Part shown: one piece after another, positions 24,390 to 35,400 of the stretch
Layout: each line of letters opens with the position of its first letter
How positions within the stretch are numbered: the stretch's first letter is position 1
NCBI GenBank assembly: GCA_024529925.1
Contig: JAFEUB010000909.1
Coordinates: 2,811,501 to 2,875,500 of the forward strand
Source of the DNA: Ophthalmolycus amberensis
Lineage: Eukaryota > Chordata > Actinopteri > Perciformes > Zoarcidae
Direction of reading: 5' to 3'
DNA: 64,000 bases
Notes under the pieces: generated by a model
The model's input: the letters and a program-made list of their open reading frames with translations, nothing else
Told to the model about the DNA's origin: nothing
Database searches by the model: none
Translations under genes and position numbers: made by a program

Positions 24390-26164
24390 GTGAGTTTAAT
24401 AGACTTCAACTTCTGCTCGCACCTATGACCATAATGCGTTTGCAATGTAGGCACGTCTTTTGCTCCGACAATGAAAGCAACGGGGATATAATTGTCTGCG
24501 ATCGTACGCTAGCAACTGAAAGCTAGCAAGCGTTAGCCGCTACTTAGCACTGGCTGACATGGGATGGTTGCTCGCTAAGCTAGCGCTAACTGTTAGCATA
24601 CGATAGCTATAGCATAGGAACGTCGGCTATTTCATGACAGCCGACATAGTTTGCACCCGCGTTGGACGTGACTTAGCTACTAGACCATACCATGTTGGCA
24701 AGCTTTATCACAATCTGAGAAAGCACGACCAACCCGCAGAACCATCCACACTGCGTTAAAGTGTGGAGTCTGTCTGAAAGTTGGGCTTTCTTTTCTAAAA
24801 TAATTGCTCGATTGTAGACTAGCTAATATAGCTATAGTTAGCTAGTGCTGGTGTGCTGCTTGATGGTTCGGCCCTGTGAGGCGATGCAGTTTTTTAGCTG
24901 ACGTTAATATATATAACAGTTACACGTTACCCTAGAAATGAAAAATGGTAGAAACAACATACAAAAGTAGGTGGATGGGACTGTCAAGGTAACGTTAACC
25001 TTTGCTGCTACTACCTAGCTGAGCAGCAATGCCGCCCCCCCTCCACCGACCACCACCGACCACCACCAATAGCTAACTAGCGTTGACTACTAACGAAATG
25101 GTTGGCAATAAAGTTTGAGACACCGCACATTTGCTCCCAAAGGTATCGGCACTGTATGCATGTACGATGGGCTCAACAGTACATGCTGATGTATATGAGT
25201 GTCCATGCACGATGAGGTTAAAACGGGTAAGTCTTCGTGAATAAGTTGACGTAGCGTTTAGGGAAGACCTGCTATAGAAAAACATGTTTCAACCCACTTT
25301 ACGTTAATGCGGCGGCATCAGGCCTGTTAATATGCAGTGTGTCATACACTAACATGCAACGTTACCTACAATTTAATTTTGCAGGGCATTTGTTATGCTG
25401 AAAGATTAAAATATGTCAGTATTCGTAATGCTGTCTGCCAACAATGAATGTGCCGGTAAAGTAATTGTCGGTGATGTTATGTCATGGAAGGACAAAGTTC
25501 AGGGACCTGGCATTTTATTCTGTACACCTATACTATTATTATTATTTCTGTGACATTCATTTGCTCTGAAATCCAACAATCTTCCACAGTTAAAAGCCCA
25601 GTTTGAAACCAACATTTGTATTCCATGACTATTGCATCTGAAACTAGCCAAAATATTTGAACTCTAGGCCATGTTAGAACACAGTGGAGCCAAACCAATT
25701 ACTGCTTTTGCATGAGCAACCATTATGGCTTTGCACCCATTCAACCCTATTTTTTTATTGTCCCATTTGAGTTTGGGATCAGCAGTGAAACTGTACTGGT
25801 TTGAACCGCCACCTGAAATTAGTAATTGTGCAATACAAGGCATACAGATGCTATAGGTGCATACAGTAATCTCTGGTGAGAACAGGACTCTGTCAGAGTT
25901 CCCACGCATCCATGGAAAATAACAGAAGTTTCAACATGCTCCTATTTTCCAATTAACTACTACTCAATCTATCACAGCTCCGCAAAACGGCTAACATTGC
26001 CAGGGCAAAATGATGTTCAGGATCATATTAACTTTCAATTTATGAGACAAGAGGCTGTTAAATTGTGGAAATGTGTTTCAGTCCACTAGATGGTGCTGAG
26101 TTGTTTTCTGGTGAGGTCAGCAGAGGTGCCGGGTCTGGGGAGATAATTTGAAGTTGAAAAAAGT

Positions 26165-26304
26165 AATAAATCGCAATATATGTTATCACAATACTCCGAA
26201 TATTGCAGTATCGTGATAATATCGCAGTATCGCGATAATATCGTATCGTGACCCAAGTATCGCGATAATATCGTATCGTGAGATCTCTGGCGATTTCCAC
26301 CCCT
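26165..26304. mobile_element. ATCG-rich non-autonomous DNA transposon remnant
   Basis: Contains repeated TATCGCGATAATATCGTATC units (about 31-32 bp apart) and ends GGCGATTTCCACCCCT. This resembles a common fish MITE usually assigned to hAT elements. The left end is unclear; a related, more decayed stretch with ATATCTCGATGACGATATTA lies at about 26700-26800. Confidence 0.6.
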
Positions 26305-27572
26305 ACTCTCTAGTTGTGTGATGTTCAGTATTTGCTGTACATTTTGGAATCGTAGGAAACGTACCCGAATAAGACGGTAAAACTGACTCTAGGTGTAGAC
26401 CTTTGCATGGCTATTCCTGCATGTCAGCAGCAAACGGTGGCTGCCTTGGTTGAATTATTTTCTACCATAAGCAAAATCTGACCATTTGGCGGTAATAAAA
26501 CCTGTTTTAAGGGCATTGCATGAAATGCATCACCGCCATCTGTAATTGCAAGATCTAACTGCAAAAGGCAGCGTTGCAGGATGATATCCGAATAATTGGT
26601 GGTCGTCATCAAAAGCACTTTTGATGCTGGCAACAAGATGTTGTAAATTGATTGTCGCCAAAAAACAGGATAACTGCTGCTCGAGGGAAAGGGTGATTTA
26701 GTGCTGGCCGATAGGTGATATATCAGAATCTTCCATCCCGTTATACTCTAGGTCATTTCATATCTCGATGACGATATTATGATAAAGCACATTTGCTTGT
26801 AATTCAATACATAAATATGAAATATCCACATTTAATTATTATGCTGCTATATTGTGTTCTCTTGTGTGAATTTGATACTTTACAAATGAGAAGTACTGAT
26901 TTAAGATGAAACATTTCTAAGAACCAGCAAATCTAATATGAATCAAAAACAGCTGATGAATGCATTTTACAGGACAGGTGGCAGACATTAAGGCTCATAA
27001 TACTTTATAGATACGGATCTTGGTCTGAATCAACTGCATGTAAGATGCATATTCACCGTAACCTCACTGATTGTTATATCATTAGTTACAATAACCGAAG
27101 TTAGCTGTAGAGAGTAGTTTTATGTACTGATTATAGACCTACCTCGTGGTAATTTGGTGTTGTTGCAATGTATTCGGACATTCATGGTGAACATTCAATT
27201 GGAAATTGCTGCTATACATTTAAATATTATCTGTTATCTGGGGTGTGGACAGCATACATATTTGATTTATCTATTAACCGTTGTATCTCGTACAGCAGAG
27301 ATACTGTTCCCACAAAGAAAACACTGCGCTAACACTTTTCGGTGTACTGTAGTCCGAAAAAAAAGTCCCGTTGTGTCGGTTAATAACAACACACTGCCTG
27401 GTTTGTGTATCTCTACACTTGTAAGGTTGCATTTGCAGTTCTGTGGGACATGTTTACATGCTAATTTGAATGCAGTGTGTAATTCGCTTTAGGTTAAGGT
27501 TCTGGTAATGTAATGAAGTCATGAATCAAGTTTTAGTTTCTTTATTACAGTAAAGTTACAACGATGGACTTT

Positions 27573-27624
27573 CATTTTGTGTTGATTTTGGACAAAATCA
27601 TTTTGTGTTGATTGTGGACAAAAT
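27573..27624 (+). repeat. 26-bp tandem duplication
   Basis: The unit CATTTTGTGTTGATTTTGGA plus CAAAAT occurs twice head to tail, with a single T/G difference. Confidence 0.9.
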
Positions 27625-27924
27625 CAGTCGTGTTTCCAAATACCAGATTCCCCTTTGAAAACTTCTCATTTTACTGGAGCAGAGTCTTTACACTCTGTCC
27701 CGTGGAGTCCTGGTTCTGGTTCTCCCGGGCCTTTCTTCCCTCCATACGGCCTGGGCTTCGAGCAGCGTGGTGTTGGTGTCAGAGGAGGAGCAGCTGCTGC
27801 CGGGCGCTGAGCTCTCCACCTCCCGCCGGAGCTCCGACTGTAGGGAAGTCGAATCTTCAGAGGCATCAATATTACATATAGACGGTTTCGTAACAAGTGT
27901 AGCGTAAGTTAAATCAACATACAA

Positions 27925-28025
27925 CATTAAAACGACAGAACAATCTTCTCCCCCGCCCGCCTCGTAATTCCAATCCCAATAACATGGCGTCATATTTACA
28001 CATGGCGGATCCTATTTCGGGTCAA
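27925..28025. promoter_or_regulatory. Candidate promoter with two ATGGCG motifs
   Basis: Contains CCCCCGCCCGCCTCG followed by AACATGGCGTCATAT and ACATGGCGGATCC, two YY1-like ATGGCG motifs 23 bases apart, one overlapping an ATF/CRE-like GCGTCAT. This arrangement is typical of vertebrate housekeeping promoters. It could drive the minus-strand ORF at 27688-27993 or act as an alternative zbtb34 promoter. Confidence 0.35.
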
Positions 28026-30234
28026 CTGGGTACCCTTTCAACTAGTTACTCTCATTTGGATGCATCAGTCGTTGCTTGTAGTGGATGCAGATGTTGTAAA
28101 TGGAAAGATACGGTTTGCCTGTCCTTGTGGACATTACTGTAATCTCTTTTTCTTAATCAAAATCCCAGAACACACACTCCACCATTTTGCCATCTCTTAG
28201 CCTGGAGCAACAACTTACAACCTTACAAAGAAAGACATGACTCCTGGGATCGTGGCAAAGTTACTTCACTGTACAGTAGTGTGTAATTCTGTTGAATATA
28301 AATACGTTGTTGGAAAAGGATAAATAAAACAAGGAGGGGCTCATGTCTTCCACTTGTGTCGATAAGCATGCGAGTAGGCTGAAATGAAAGATGAGCATTT
28401 TATTGTTTTCCAGTTGTTTAAAAGAATAAGAGGACACATCCAAAGGCTAAGCATACAATGGTTAGCTCTGCATACTGAGCCTTTTATTCTCACACCAGCA
28501 ATGTTCCTCACGTCATACCTTTCCCCTTTGAATCAGAATTTAGTCTATTTTTATCTCTTTCTTTACTATCTGTTTGAAATTGCTCTCCCAACCTTTGCTT
28601 GTGAAGCAGTTCTGATCCGGGTCTGGTCTGCCCCACAAGCTCTTTGTCAAAGTATGTGAAATGCTGCTGATGTTGAAGAAAGCATACAATCCTTGCTGAC
28701 TTTGATTTTTCTTCTTCGTTTCTTTTTGAGTGACGAGCCTTAGTTATCGGCTTTAGGTGATGTCTTACCGCCAGAGTTTTGCTGACCGTAACTATCACAA
28801 TGTACTTGTATGTGCTTGTATGGAATTTTTGAGCTGAGTTTAAACATTTTCAGTTTTTTCCCCATGTGAGCCAAGCATGTGACCCTCACCCAGCATGTGC
28901 ATCTCAACTACTGAGCATACATTCTTTGGCTGCCCTTCAACTTGGCTCCATTCAGAGTATGCATGCTGTTGGCAGCCATTGCTGATGTGTTTAGTGTCTG
29001 AACAGGCTGTATGTGAAAGGCTGGTAATGGGGGGAGTGAAAATAATACACAGTACACCTTCTTACGATTCTCTGTTTTGCTACATCTTTCCCTCTCCTGT
29101 GCCAGGATGAGAACATATGTCTTGTAAGACAGGTGTCTTGGCAAGCTTTGGCAATTGGAGGAAGTGTTTATGTATCCAAAGTGCTGATAGGGACTCTGCG
29201 CAGAAGATCATGCTGAATTGCCAGGCAGGGGCAGGCAGGGAGGGAGAGAGGGAGGAGGTGCAGAGGGAGAGATGGGAGAAGGGCAGATGGAGTGGGGGGA
29301 GATAAGGGTTAAGCTGGAGAACTGACACATGGTTTTGCAACACGGGAGTATTTGCTCTAAACACAGAATCACACAGTAGGTACAGTACAATATGATTTCA
29401 CAGTCGCTGCTTGGGTTTAACTAGTTCTGCTGAGAAGGAATGGAGGTCTAATTATTTTTGATGAACCAGCTCAAGTCAGCATACTGTTGTTTTAGGGTAG
29501 TATGCCTCTTCATGGGTGATCTGGTCTATGACTTTGCCAAAATGCGATTCAGTCAAAGCGTGAATGGTATGACTTGTGTGCCATGAAATATCTTAACGTA
29601 GGGAGGGGCAGTTGTCAGTTGGAGTGAGGAGATCAATGAGCATTACCCACAGTTAGGCAAATACAAAACTGGTTGCATCAATCATTAATGACTAATGACT
29701 AAGGCTGTCAAAATTGGCCAAAAAGGATGTCCATGTCCATGACACCTTGTCATAACTGGCCAGGAGCGATGCAGCACTGTGCAGCGAACCTTTCTGTGCT
29801 GACAGAAAATACCTAAACAAGGTGGTGGCTGGCTGGAGGGAGATTGTCAGGAGATCGCCTGAAGCGTCCTACTTGCTCTTGGCTGTATTATACGTTATTA
29901 TAGTCATGTAATATGTGTTTTTACAAAGGGCTTGGTAAGATACCTTTGAACAAAAGGTTAACTACTTGCTCAACTGCCAAGCAGAACCAGATTTTCTTCT
30001 TCCTCTGCCAAATTTGCGTTGCTTCTACCTTTTTATGGCTTCACTCATGTATGGTACATTGTGTTCCACCAGTCTCGGTTGTTTCATCGACTTACCTCTC
30101 AGTTTCCTGTTTCGTAATAATGGTGGTGGATCAGTGGCGGCTGGTGACTCAAAAAATTAGATAAGACAGGAGGAAAACCAACCCACAGTGTCATATTATT
30201 GAGCAATAGTTGGCTAGTTCTCTCTACTTTATTT

Positions 30235-30250
30235 CCCCCCCCCCCCCCCC
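30235..30250. repeat. Poly-C tract (16 bases)
   Basis: An uninterrupted run of 16 C residues about 650 bp upstream of the zbtb34 coding exon. Confidence 0.95.
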
Positions 30251-30379
30251 AAAAGAACACAGATTCAGTATACAGTGGGTTGAGAGAGCCAGGGGTATAG
30301 CACACCGGACAAAGATATTATAAAACATACAGATATTAAGCGTCTTGATCAGTCAAGTTAGAAAGTCATAGAGGACTAA

Positions 30380-30700
30380 CGATCCATAATTGCATTAAAA
30401 CTTCCATTTCAGATTGATACAATCCAATTGATATCTAATTTAATTTCAGATATCCTAAATGGAAAACCATTCCAGATATCCACAGTGTCATTTTGAATAT
30501 TCAAAATATATTGTGACTAGTAAAAATGTCATTACGGACAGCCACAATGACTTGAAAAAAATAATATTTCTGACATCTAAAAATAGATTAGATAACACAA
30601 GTGTACTGTAGATATCTGTTCTGGATATCGAAAAAGATTTTAAATTTTCTTTGAAGATACTTGTAATTTACTTTAGTATATCCATTTTATGTAACTTTAT
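30380..30700. repeat. Degenerate CAGATATC-type repeat
   Basis: Recurring words CAGATATCC, GATATCTG, GTGACTAGTAAAAATGTCAT and CAATGACTTG in an AT-rich block. They match the building blocks of a fish tandem-like dispersed repeat in which GATATC and GACTAGTAAAAATGTCATT alternate. The copy is diverged. Confidence 0.5.
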
Positions 30701-30870
30701 ACTTCTAGTCCAGGACATCCCAGAGGGAAATACGAACTAATTTTAAAAAAGCGTTTTGCGCTCGTTCATGATGTGTGGTGAATAACCCTATCATCTTTAT
30801 TTGTCTTATTAATACGGTATAATAGTTTTGCATTGCAAATGTGATGTTTAAAAACCTAATGACTTTTTTT

Positions 30871-30890
30871 GTCCTTTTCTCATCAGGCAG
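30871..30890 (+). promoter_or_regulatory. zbtb34: Splice acceptor of the zbtb34 coding exon
   Basis: A T-rich tract runs into CTCATCAG with AG at 30885-30886. A second AG follows four bases later at 30889-30890. Either gives a short 5' UTR segment before the ATG at 30920, so the choice does not affect the protein. This shows that the gene has an upstream non-coding exon. Confidence 0.75.
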
Positions 30891-30919
30891 CCAGCAAACT
30901 GGAGAAACATATCCAAGAA

Positions 30920-32449
30920 ATGGACGACGGCAGCTACATCGAGTTCGATGTGCCGGAGTTCAGTAACACTGTTCTGACCCAGCTCAACGAGCTGCGGCTG
31001 CAAGGGAAGCTGTGCGACATCATCGTTCACATTCAGGGCCAGCCGTTTCGAGCGCACAAGGCTGTGCTGGCAGCAAGTTCACCTTACTTTCGTGACCACT
31101 CGGCTCTCAGCACCATGAGTGGCCTTTCCATTTCGGTCATCAAAAGCCCTGAGGTTTTTGAGCAGCTCCTTTCGTTTTGCTACACAGGTCACATGTCCCT
31201 GCAGCTCAAGGATATTATCAGTTTCCTCACGGCTGCCAGCTTTCTGCAGATGCAGGCCATCATTGACAAGTGTACCCAAATCCTGGAGAGCATCCACTCC
31301 AAGATCAGCCTCCCAGTTGGCGTCTGTAGCCCAGAGAAGGATGACTCGCAGACCAGCGGCAATGGGGTCAATGACAGCAACCTCTTTGTAAACCCTACCC
31401 AGATCTCCCCCCCTTACTACTCCCGGCAGATTCAGGCAGGACACGAAGCGCGCTTCGAGCTGGCAGCAAAAGGCCTGGGCCGGGGCCGACAGCAGCCAGA
31501 GGAAGGCCATTCGGACCGAGGCAGTAGTGATAGTGTGTCAGAGCATGACGCTCCCATGGAGGCCGAAACGGAGCAAGTGGAACTGATCGGCAAAGACGGG
31601 CAAGTGACAGATGTGCATGTGAAGATAGAGAAGACCGACAGGCCCACTTACTCAGATAGCTCCTCAGCCGGTGATGACGGCTACCATACAGAGCTGGTAG
31701 ATGGAGAGCAGGTGTTGGCTGTTAGTGTAGGTTCCTATGGTCCTATCATCCAGTCTGCTGCCTATTCTTACTCAGGGCTGTCCTCCCCGTGCTTTGTCAA
31801 CCTGACCAACTCCAGTCCTTCCCGCTCCATACTCAGTGGCTACAGAGGTGGACGAGCCCGGGCAAAGCACCCCCTGGCCATGCCAGCAGGAGTGCTGAGT
31901 CATGTCAAACCGGGCTCGGACGACAGCGAATCAGCCGTGGGAGCCACCGGGTTGGAGAATGACGTGCGAGAGCGTAGCCTGCGGAGCCAGTGGTACCCCT
32001 ATAATGAGAGACTCATTTGCATCTACTGTGGAAAGACCTTCAACCAGAAGGGGAGCCTGGATCGCCACATGCGCCTGCACATGGGAATCACCCCGTTTGT
32101 TTGTAAATTCTGCGGCAAGAAGTACACGAGGAAAGACCAGCTGGAGTACCACATCCGTGGCCACACGGACAACAAGCCCTTCCACTGTCAGATATGTGGC
32201 AAATGCTTCCCGTTTCAGGGCACCCTTAACCAGCACCTGAGGAAGAAGCACATGGGGGCGACAGACGGGAGCAATCATATAGACTCTTCAGAGACCACGG
32301 AGGGAAGCTCGGGTCAGAAGGACCAGGGGGAGACGGCCGAGGCGATGGCCTTTGAGGCGCAATATGCAGAAGAGGCACCCGCCCCGGATATGGAGGAGAG
32401 TTCAAAGTGCAGTCCAGAGGAGGCTCAAGCATCAAGATGTGATTTTTAG
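30920..32449 (+). CDS. zbtb34: Zinc finger and BTB domain-containing protein 34 (single coding exon, complete)
   Basis: A 509-residue nuclear BTB/C2H2 zinc-finger protein, a family that acts mostly as sequence-specific transcriptional repressors. The BTB/POZ dimerisation domain spans about residues 20-125 and includes the family signature GKLCDIIVHIQGQPFRAHK. The middle is acidic and serine-rich, with a SSSAGDDGYHTE patch close to human ZBTB34. Three C2H2 fingers follow: Cys367/Cys370-His383/His387, Cys395/Cys398-His411/His415 and Cys423/Cys426-His439/His444. Length is close to the human protein, recalled as about 500 aa. I chose the ATG at 30920 because the open frame upstream contains only a TTG and crosses a splice acceptor at 30886; the protein then begins MDDGSYIEFDVPEF, like mammalian orthologues. 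The whole CDS is in one exon, as in mammals. The finger region and BTB make zbtb34 much more likely than its paralogues zbtb43 or zbtb37. Confidence 0.96.
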   Translation: MDDGSYIEFDVPEFSNTVLTQLNELRLQGKLCDIIVHIQGQPFRAHKAVLAASSPYFRDHSALSTMSGLSISVIKSPEVFEQLLSFCYTGHMSLQLKDIISFLTAASFLQMQAIIDKCTQILESIHSKISLPVGVCSPEKDDSQTSGNGVNDSNLFVNPTQISPPYYSRQIQAGHEARFELAAKGLGRGRQQPEEGHSDRGSSDSVSEHDAPMEAETEQVELIGKDGQVTDVHVKIEKTDRPTYSDSSSAGDDGYHTELVDGEQVLAVSVGSYGPIIQSAAYSYSGLSSPCFVNLTNSSPSRSILSGYRGGRARAKHPLAMPAGVLSHVKPGSDDSESAVGATGLENDVRERSLRSQWYPYNERLICIYCGKTFNQKGSLDRHMRLHMGITPFVCKFCGKKYTRKDQLEYHIRGHTDNKPFHCQICGKCFPFQGTLNQHLRKKHMGATDGSNHIDSSETTEGSSGQKDQGETAEAMAFEAQYAEEAPAPDMEESSKCSPEEAQASRCDF

Positions 32450-35400
32450 CTCCTGCTTCAGCTTAAGGAAGCTTTAAAAATGTTTATCTTAACTCAACTT
32501 AAAGGACTTTTTTCTTTCTCTTTGGAATCCGCTCCCTCTACTATAGACATTTCTTGGGTTCCTGTCAATTTTGTGAAAGCTAGATATTGAATGCGGAGAG
32601 TAAATGGGTGCTTTATAGAAATTTGATTATTTCAAGCAAAGGGAGTAACAACTTGCTATTTTTGAGGAGGTCCCAATAATCAAGACCCCCTAATTGATTT
32701 CTCTTTTTATCTTTCCATGTTTTTTAAAACATATTTACAGAGTTATATAGGCATGTTGCAATAATTGATAATGTGAAAGCTCTGGTAAGATGCTTGTCAT
32801 GTCACCTTTTTACCTGACCTGTTTTTGCACATGTGGCCACAGGGGGTCACTTACTCACAAGGAATGATTTTTCTGCCAGTGCAAAGCTTCGTGTGACATA
32901 TCCGTTCAATACCTCATGATGCAACTACATACTCATAGCAGACAGTATTTTAACTTAACTCACCAGGTTCTACCTCATAGCCAAGAACCTACTAGGCACA
33001 GATGTGTTCACCGTTAGAAATCCGTTTTTAGGTTGTGTGTGCATTATCTTATTGCCAAACCCTGTAAAGAACACAAAGCCTTGATACTTAGGGGAAATAT
33101 TCCTTGCTGATTGTACCGATCAGGGACACAGTCCTTGAAACATGTTTCACGGTCAGCCAGGAGTAAGAAGGTGCTATGTTTGGAGTTCATAACATTTGCT
33201 AGCTTCCTTGTGTGTTTTTTTGTTTTTTTTGGCAAATGCAGACAATGGAGTAAGAAAATGGCCCTGCATATTGTCAAGATATGATTTTTACAGTCTTATA
33301 ACATTTGTTCGACTCAACACTTAAGACTTGTGTCTCTGATCACTACTGGAGATCTCGCTCTGTTGGCCAAAGTGTGGTTCTCGATCCTGTCGTCCATGTA
33401 ATGGGTGAGTTGTGGCCAACCGCGAAGTCGTTTGTATTCCTCTATACTCTGATGGCAGACTTATACTGAATTATTCTATGTGTAGATTGTTTAGTCCTGA
33501 GGTAGGCTTTTAGGTTAATACTGTCGGGAGACAGGAGTACTCATTGTCAACTCAGCACAATAAGAACAGCTCTGTGTCTGTTCACATAAATCAATATAGT
33601 ATACTAGTCTGAAAAATATGCAAATAGAAAGAACAAAGGAATCTCAGCCATTTGGACATGGTTTTTCTTCCATTTCTTTTTCTTTCTGTCCCTTCTCTGA
33701 CGGGATAATTGATCTTTGTTCTCTGCGGTCAATCGCAGACTTTGGAACAAGTTCTCCTCATTTGTCGATCCGACTCCGTGCTGGGGACATAGATGTGAAG
33801 CAAAGCTCGACTTAAAGGATGACAGGTAAATGTTGTTAGAGGGTAGCTGGTGATCCAAAGTATTGATGCACTTTGCAGAGTTTAGTGGGCGGGATGGGTG
33901 AAAAATGTGCTATTTTCTGTCTTAACACCGATGCAGCAGTGTCAGGGTAGTACTAGCTTCACAGCAGTGATCTTTCCTCTGAGCAAAAACGTGAACTTTG
34001 ATGAGACTCTACAGTCACATGAATACTATTGGCTTGAAGTCGTGCATGTTGGAACGCATTTAATCGATACTGTTTGAGCCATGGGGATCAGGGACGGGGC
34101 TGTTGGTATATAGAGACTTGGGTTATATTCCATTGGGATTTAAAGGAATCTGCTTTCACAGTAAATACATAAGAGGCACTTAGAAGGCCTGAATGGTTAT
34201 CTTGTCGTATTTAAGGAATTTAAAGCTCAGCTGGGTGGTCCTCTTTGTGCTATCCTGCTTTCTTATCTGCCATCCAGCTGTTTAATACCTTCTTTTCTTT
34301 TGAAGAGCACCTGCTACATGCTTGTATTTGTGTCCCAGGTGGTCCATGTGGTATTTGTGTCAATGAATTGGATTTGTTTTTAGCATTTTACAGTTTCCAT
34401 ATAATTTTCTACTTTGTGTGCGTTTGGCAGGAGAATATTGCGTTTTGTTGCTTCTGTCGATTGTCAAGAGCGCAGTCCTTTTTATTCCACTGAATGTGCG
34501 GTCATCGTCTTCACTCATTGACAGTTAAGAAAGCAAACCAAAATGTAGGAATATTTAGCAAAAATCTGTATAGCTAGCTTTACTTTAATCTTTGTATGTA
34601 AGGATGCATAACACAAACACACCCACAGTCTGTCAACCTGTTCAGTACTGAACAGTGGAATGTTTCCTACCTTACTTTTATTTTTCTTCTGTCGATCGCT
34701 GACGTCGTGTGCAGGTTTGGCAGCTGATCGGACTTCACCAAAAGCAGTAGCTGACTAATTTGAATCTGCCGATGATGATTCTTGCCCTTCACCTCGAAAA
34801 ACACCGGAGGAAATGCGTAGCTTCTTGTCAGTTATGTTTTGTGAGAAATGGGTACAAACTGCTAAAAGGACTTTGTGCCAAAGTTCACACCAAAGACTAT
34901 TAGGTGATTTTAAACCGTACATTTTGACTGTATGGCATAATTGAATGCTCATTTGGAAGACTAGGTTCTTAATTTAATGTAGGACTAGTTCACTGCTATT
35001 TGTAAGGAATGTACGTTTCCCAGCTTTATAACAATCACTTGTTTAAAACAATTTGCTAAGAAGACATTAAGTAGTGGAGTCATAAATAACATAATATATT
35101 AAGCCATACAAAAGCTGACCATATAAAAAAAGGTGTGCAATAGGTATTGTAATTGTTTAAAGCCAATGTAAACAAAAGAGAAAATACTAAAGTGGCATCT
35201 TGAACTTAGTGCCTTGCCACAAGCTTTACATTTTAGATCCTGGCACTTAGATTCCTGTGCCTCATTCATTTTGTAATGGATTGAATAGAGAGATTATGAT
35301 AGAATATGGCCACATCTTTTATTGTAAAGTGTTACTGAGGATGAATAGAAATTAATTCATGTCATTCTTGTCCATGTTGTTGTTTTCAGCTCAAGTCCTG

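Larger units (their letters stand above)
24391..30870 (+). other. zbtb34: Presumed zbtb34 first intron
   Basis: No recognised plus-strand coding sequence. Contents are a GCTAGC/GCTAAC-rich cluster (24.5-24.6 kb), a diverged ATCG-type transposon remnant (26.2 kb), a 26-bp tandem duplication (27.57 kb), a GC-rich promoter-like island with a minus-strand coding-like ORF (27.7-28.0 kb), a purine-rich tract (29.2 kb), a poly-C tract (30.2 kb) and a degenerate repeat (30.4-30.7 kb). Confidence 0.4.

Noticed and set aside
30869..30919. N-terminal extension of zbtb34 (MSFSHQAASKLEKHIQE)
   Set aside because: It would start at a TTG, and it spans the polypyrimidine tract and splice acceptor at 30886, so the first part is intronic.
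31079..31510. 143-aa minus-strand ORF opposite zbtb34
   Set aside because: An antisense shadow of the conserved BTB coding sequence; no independent support.
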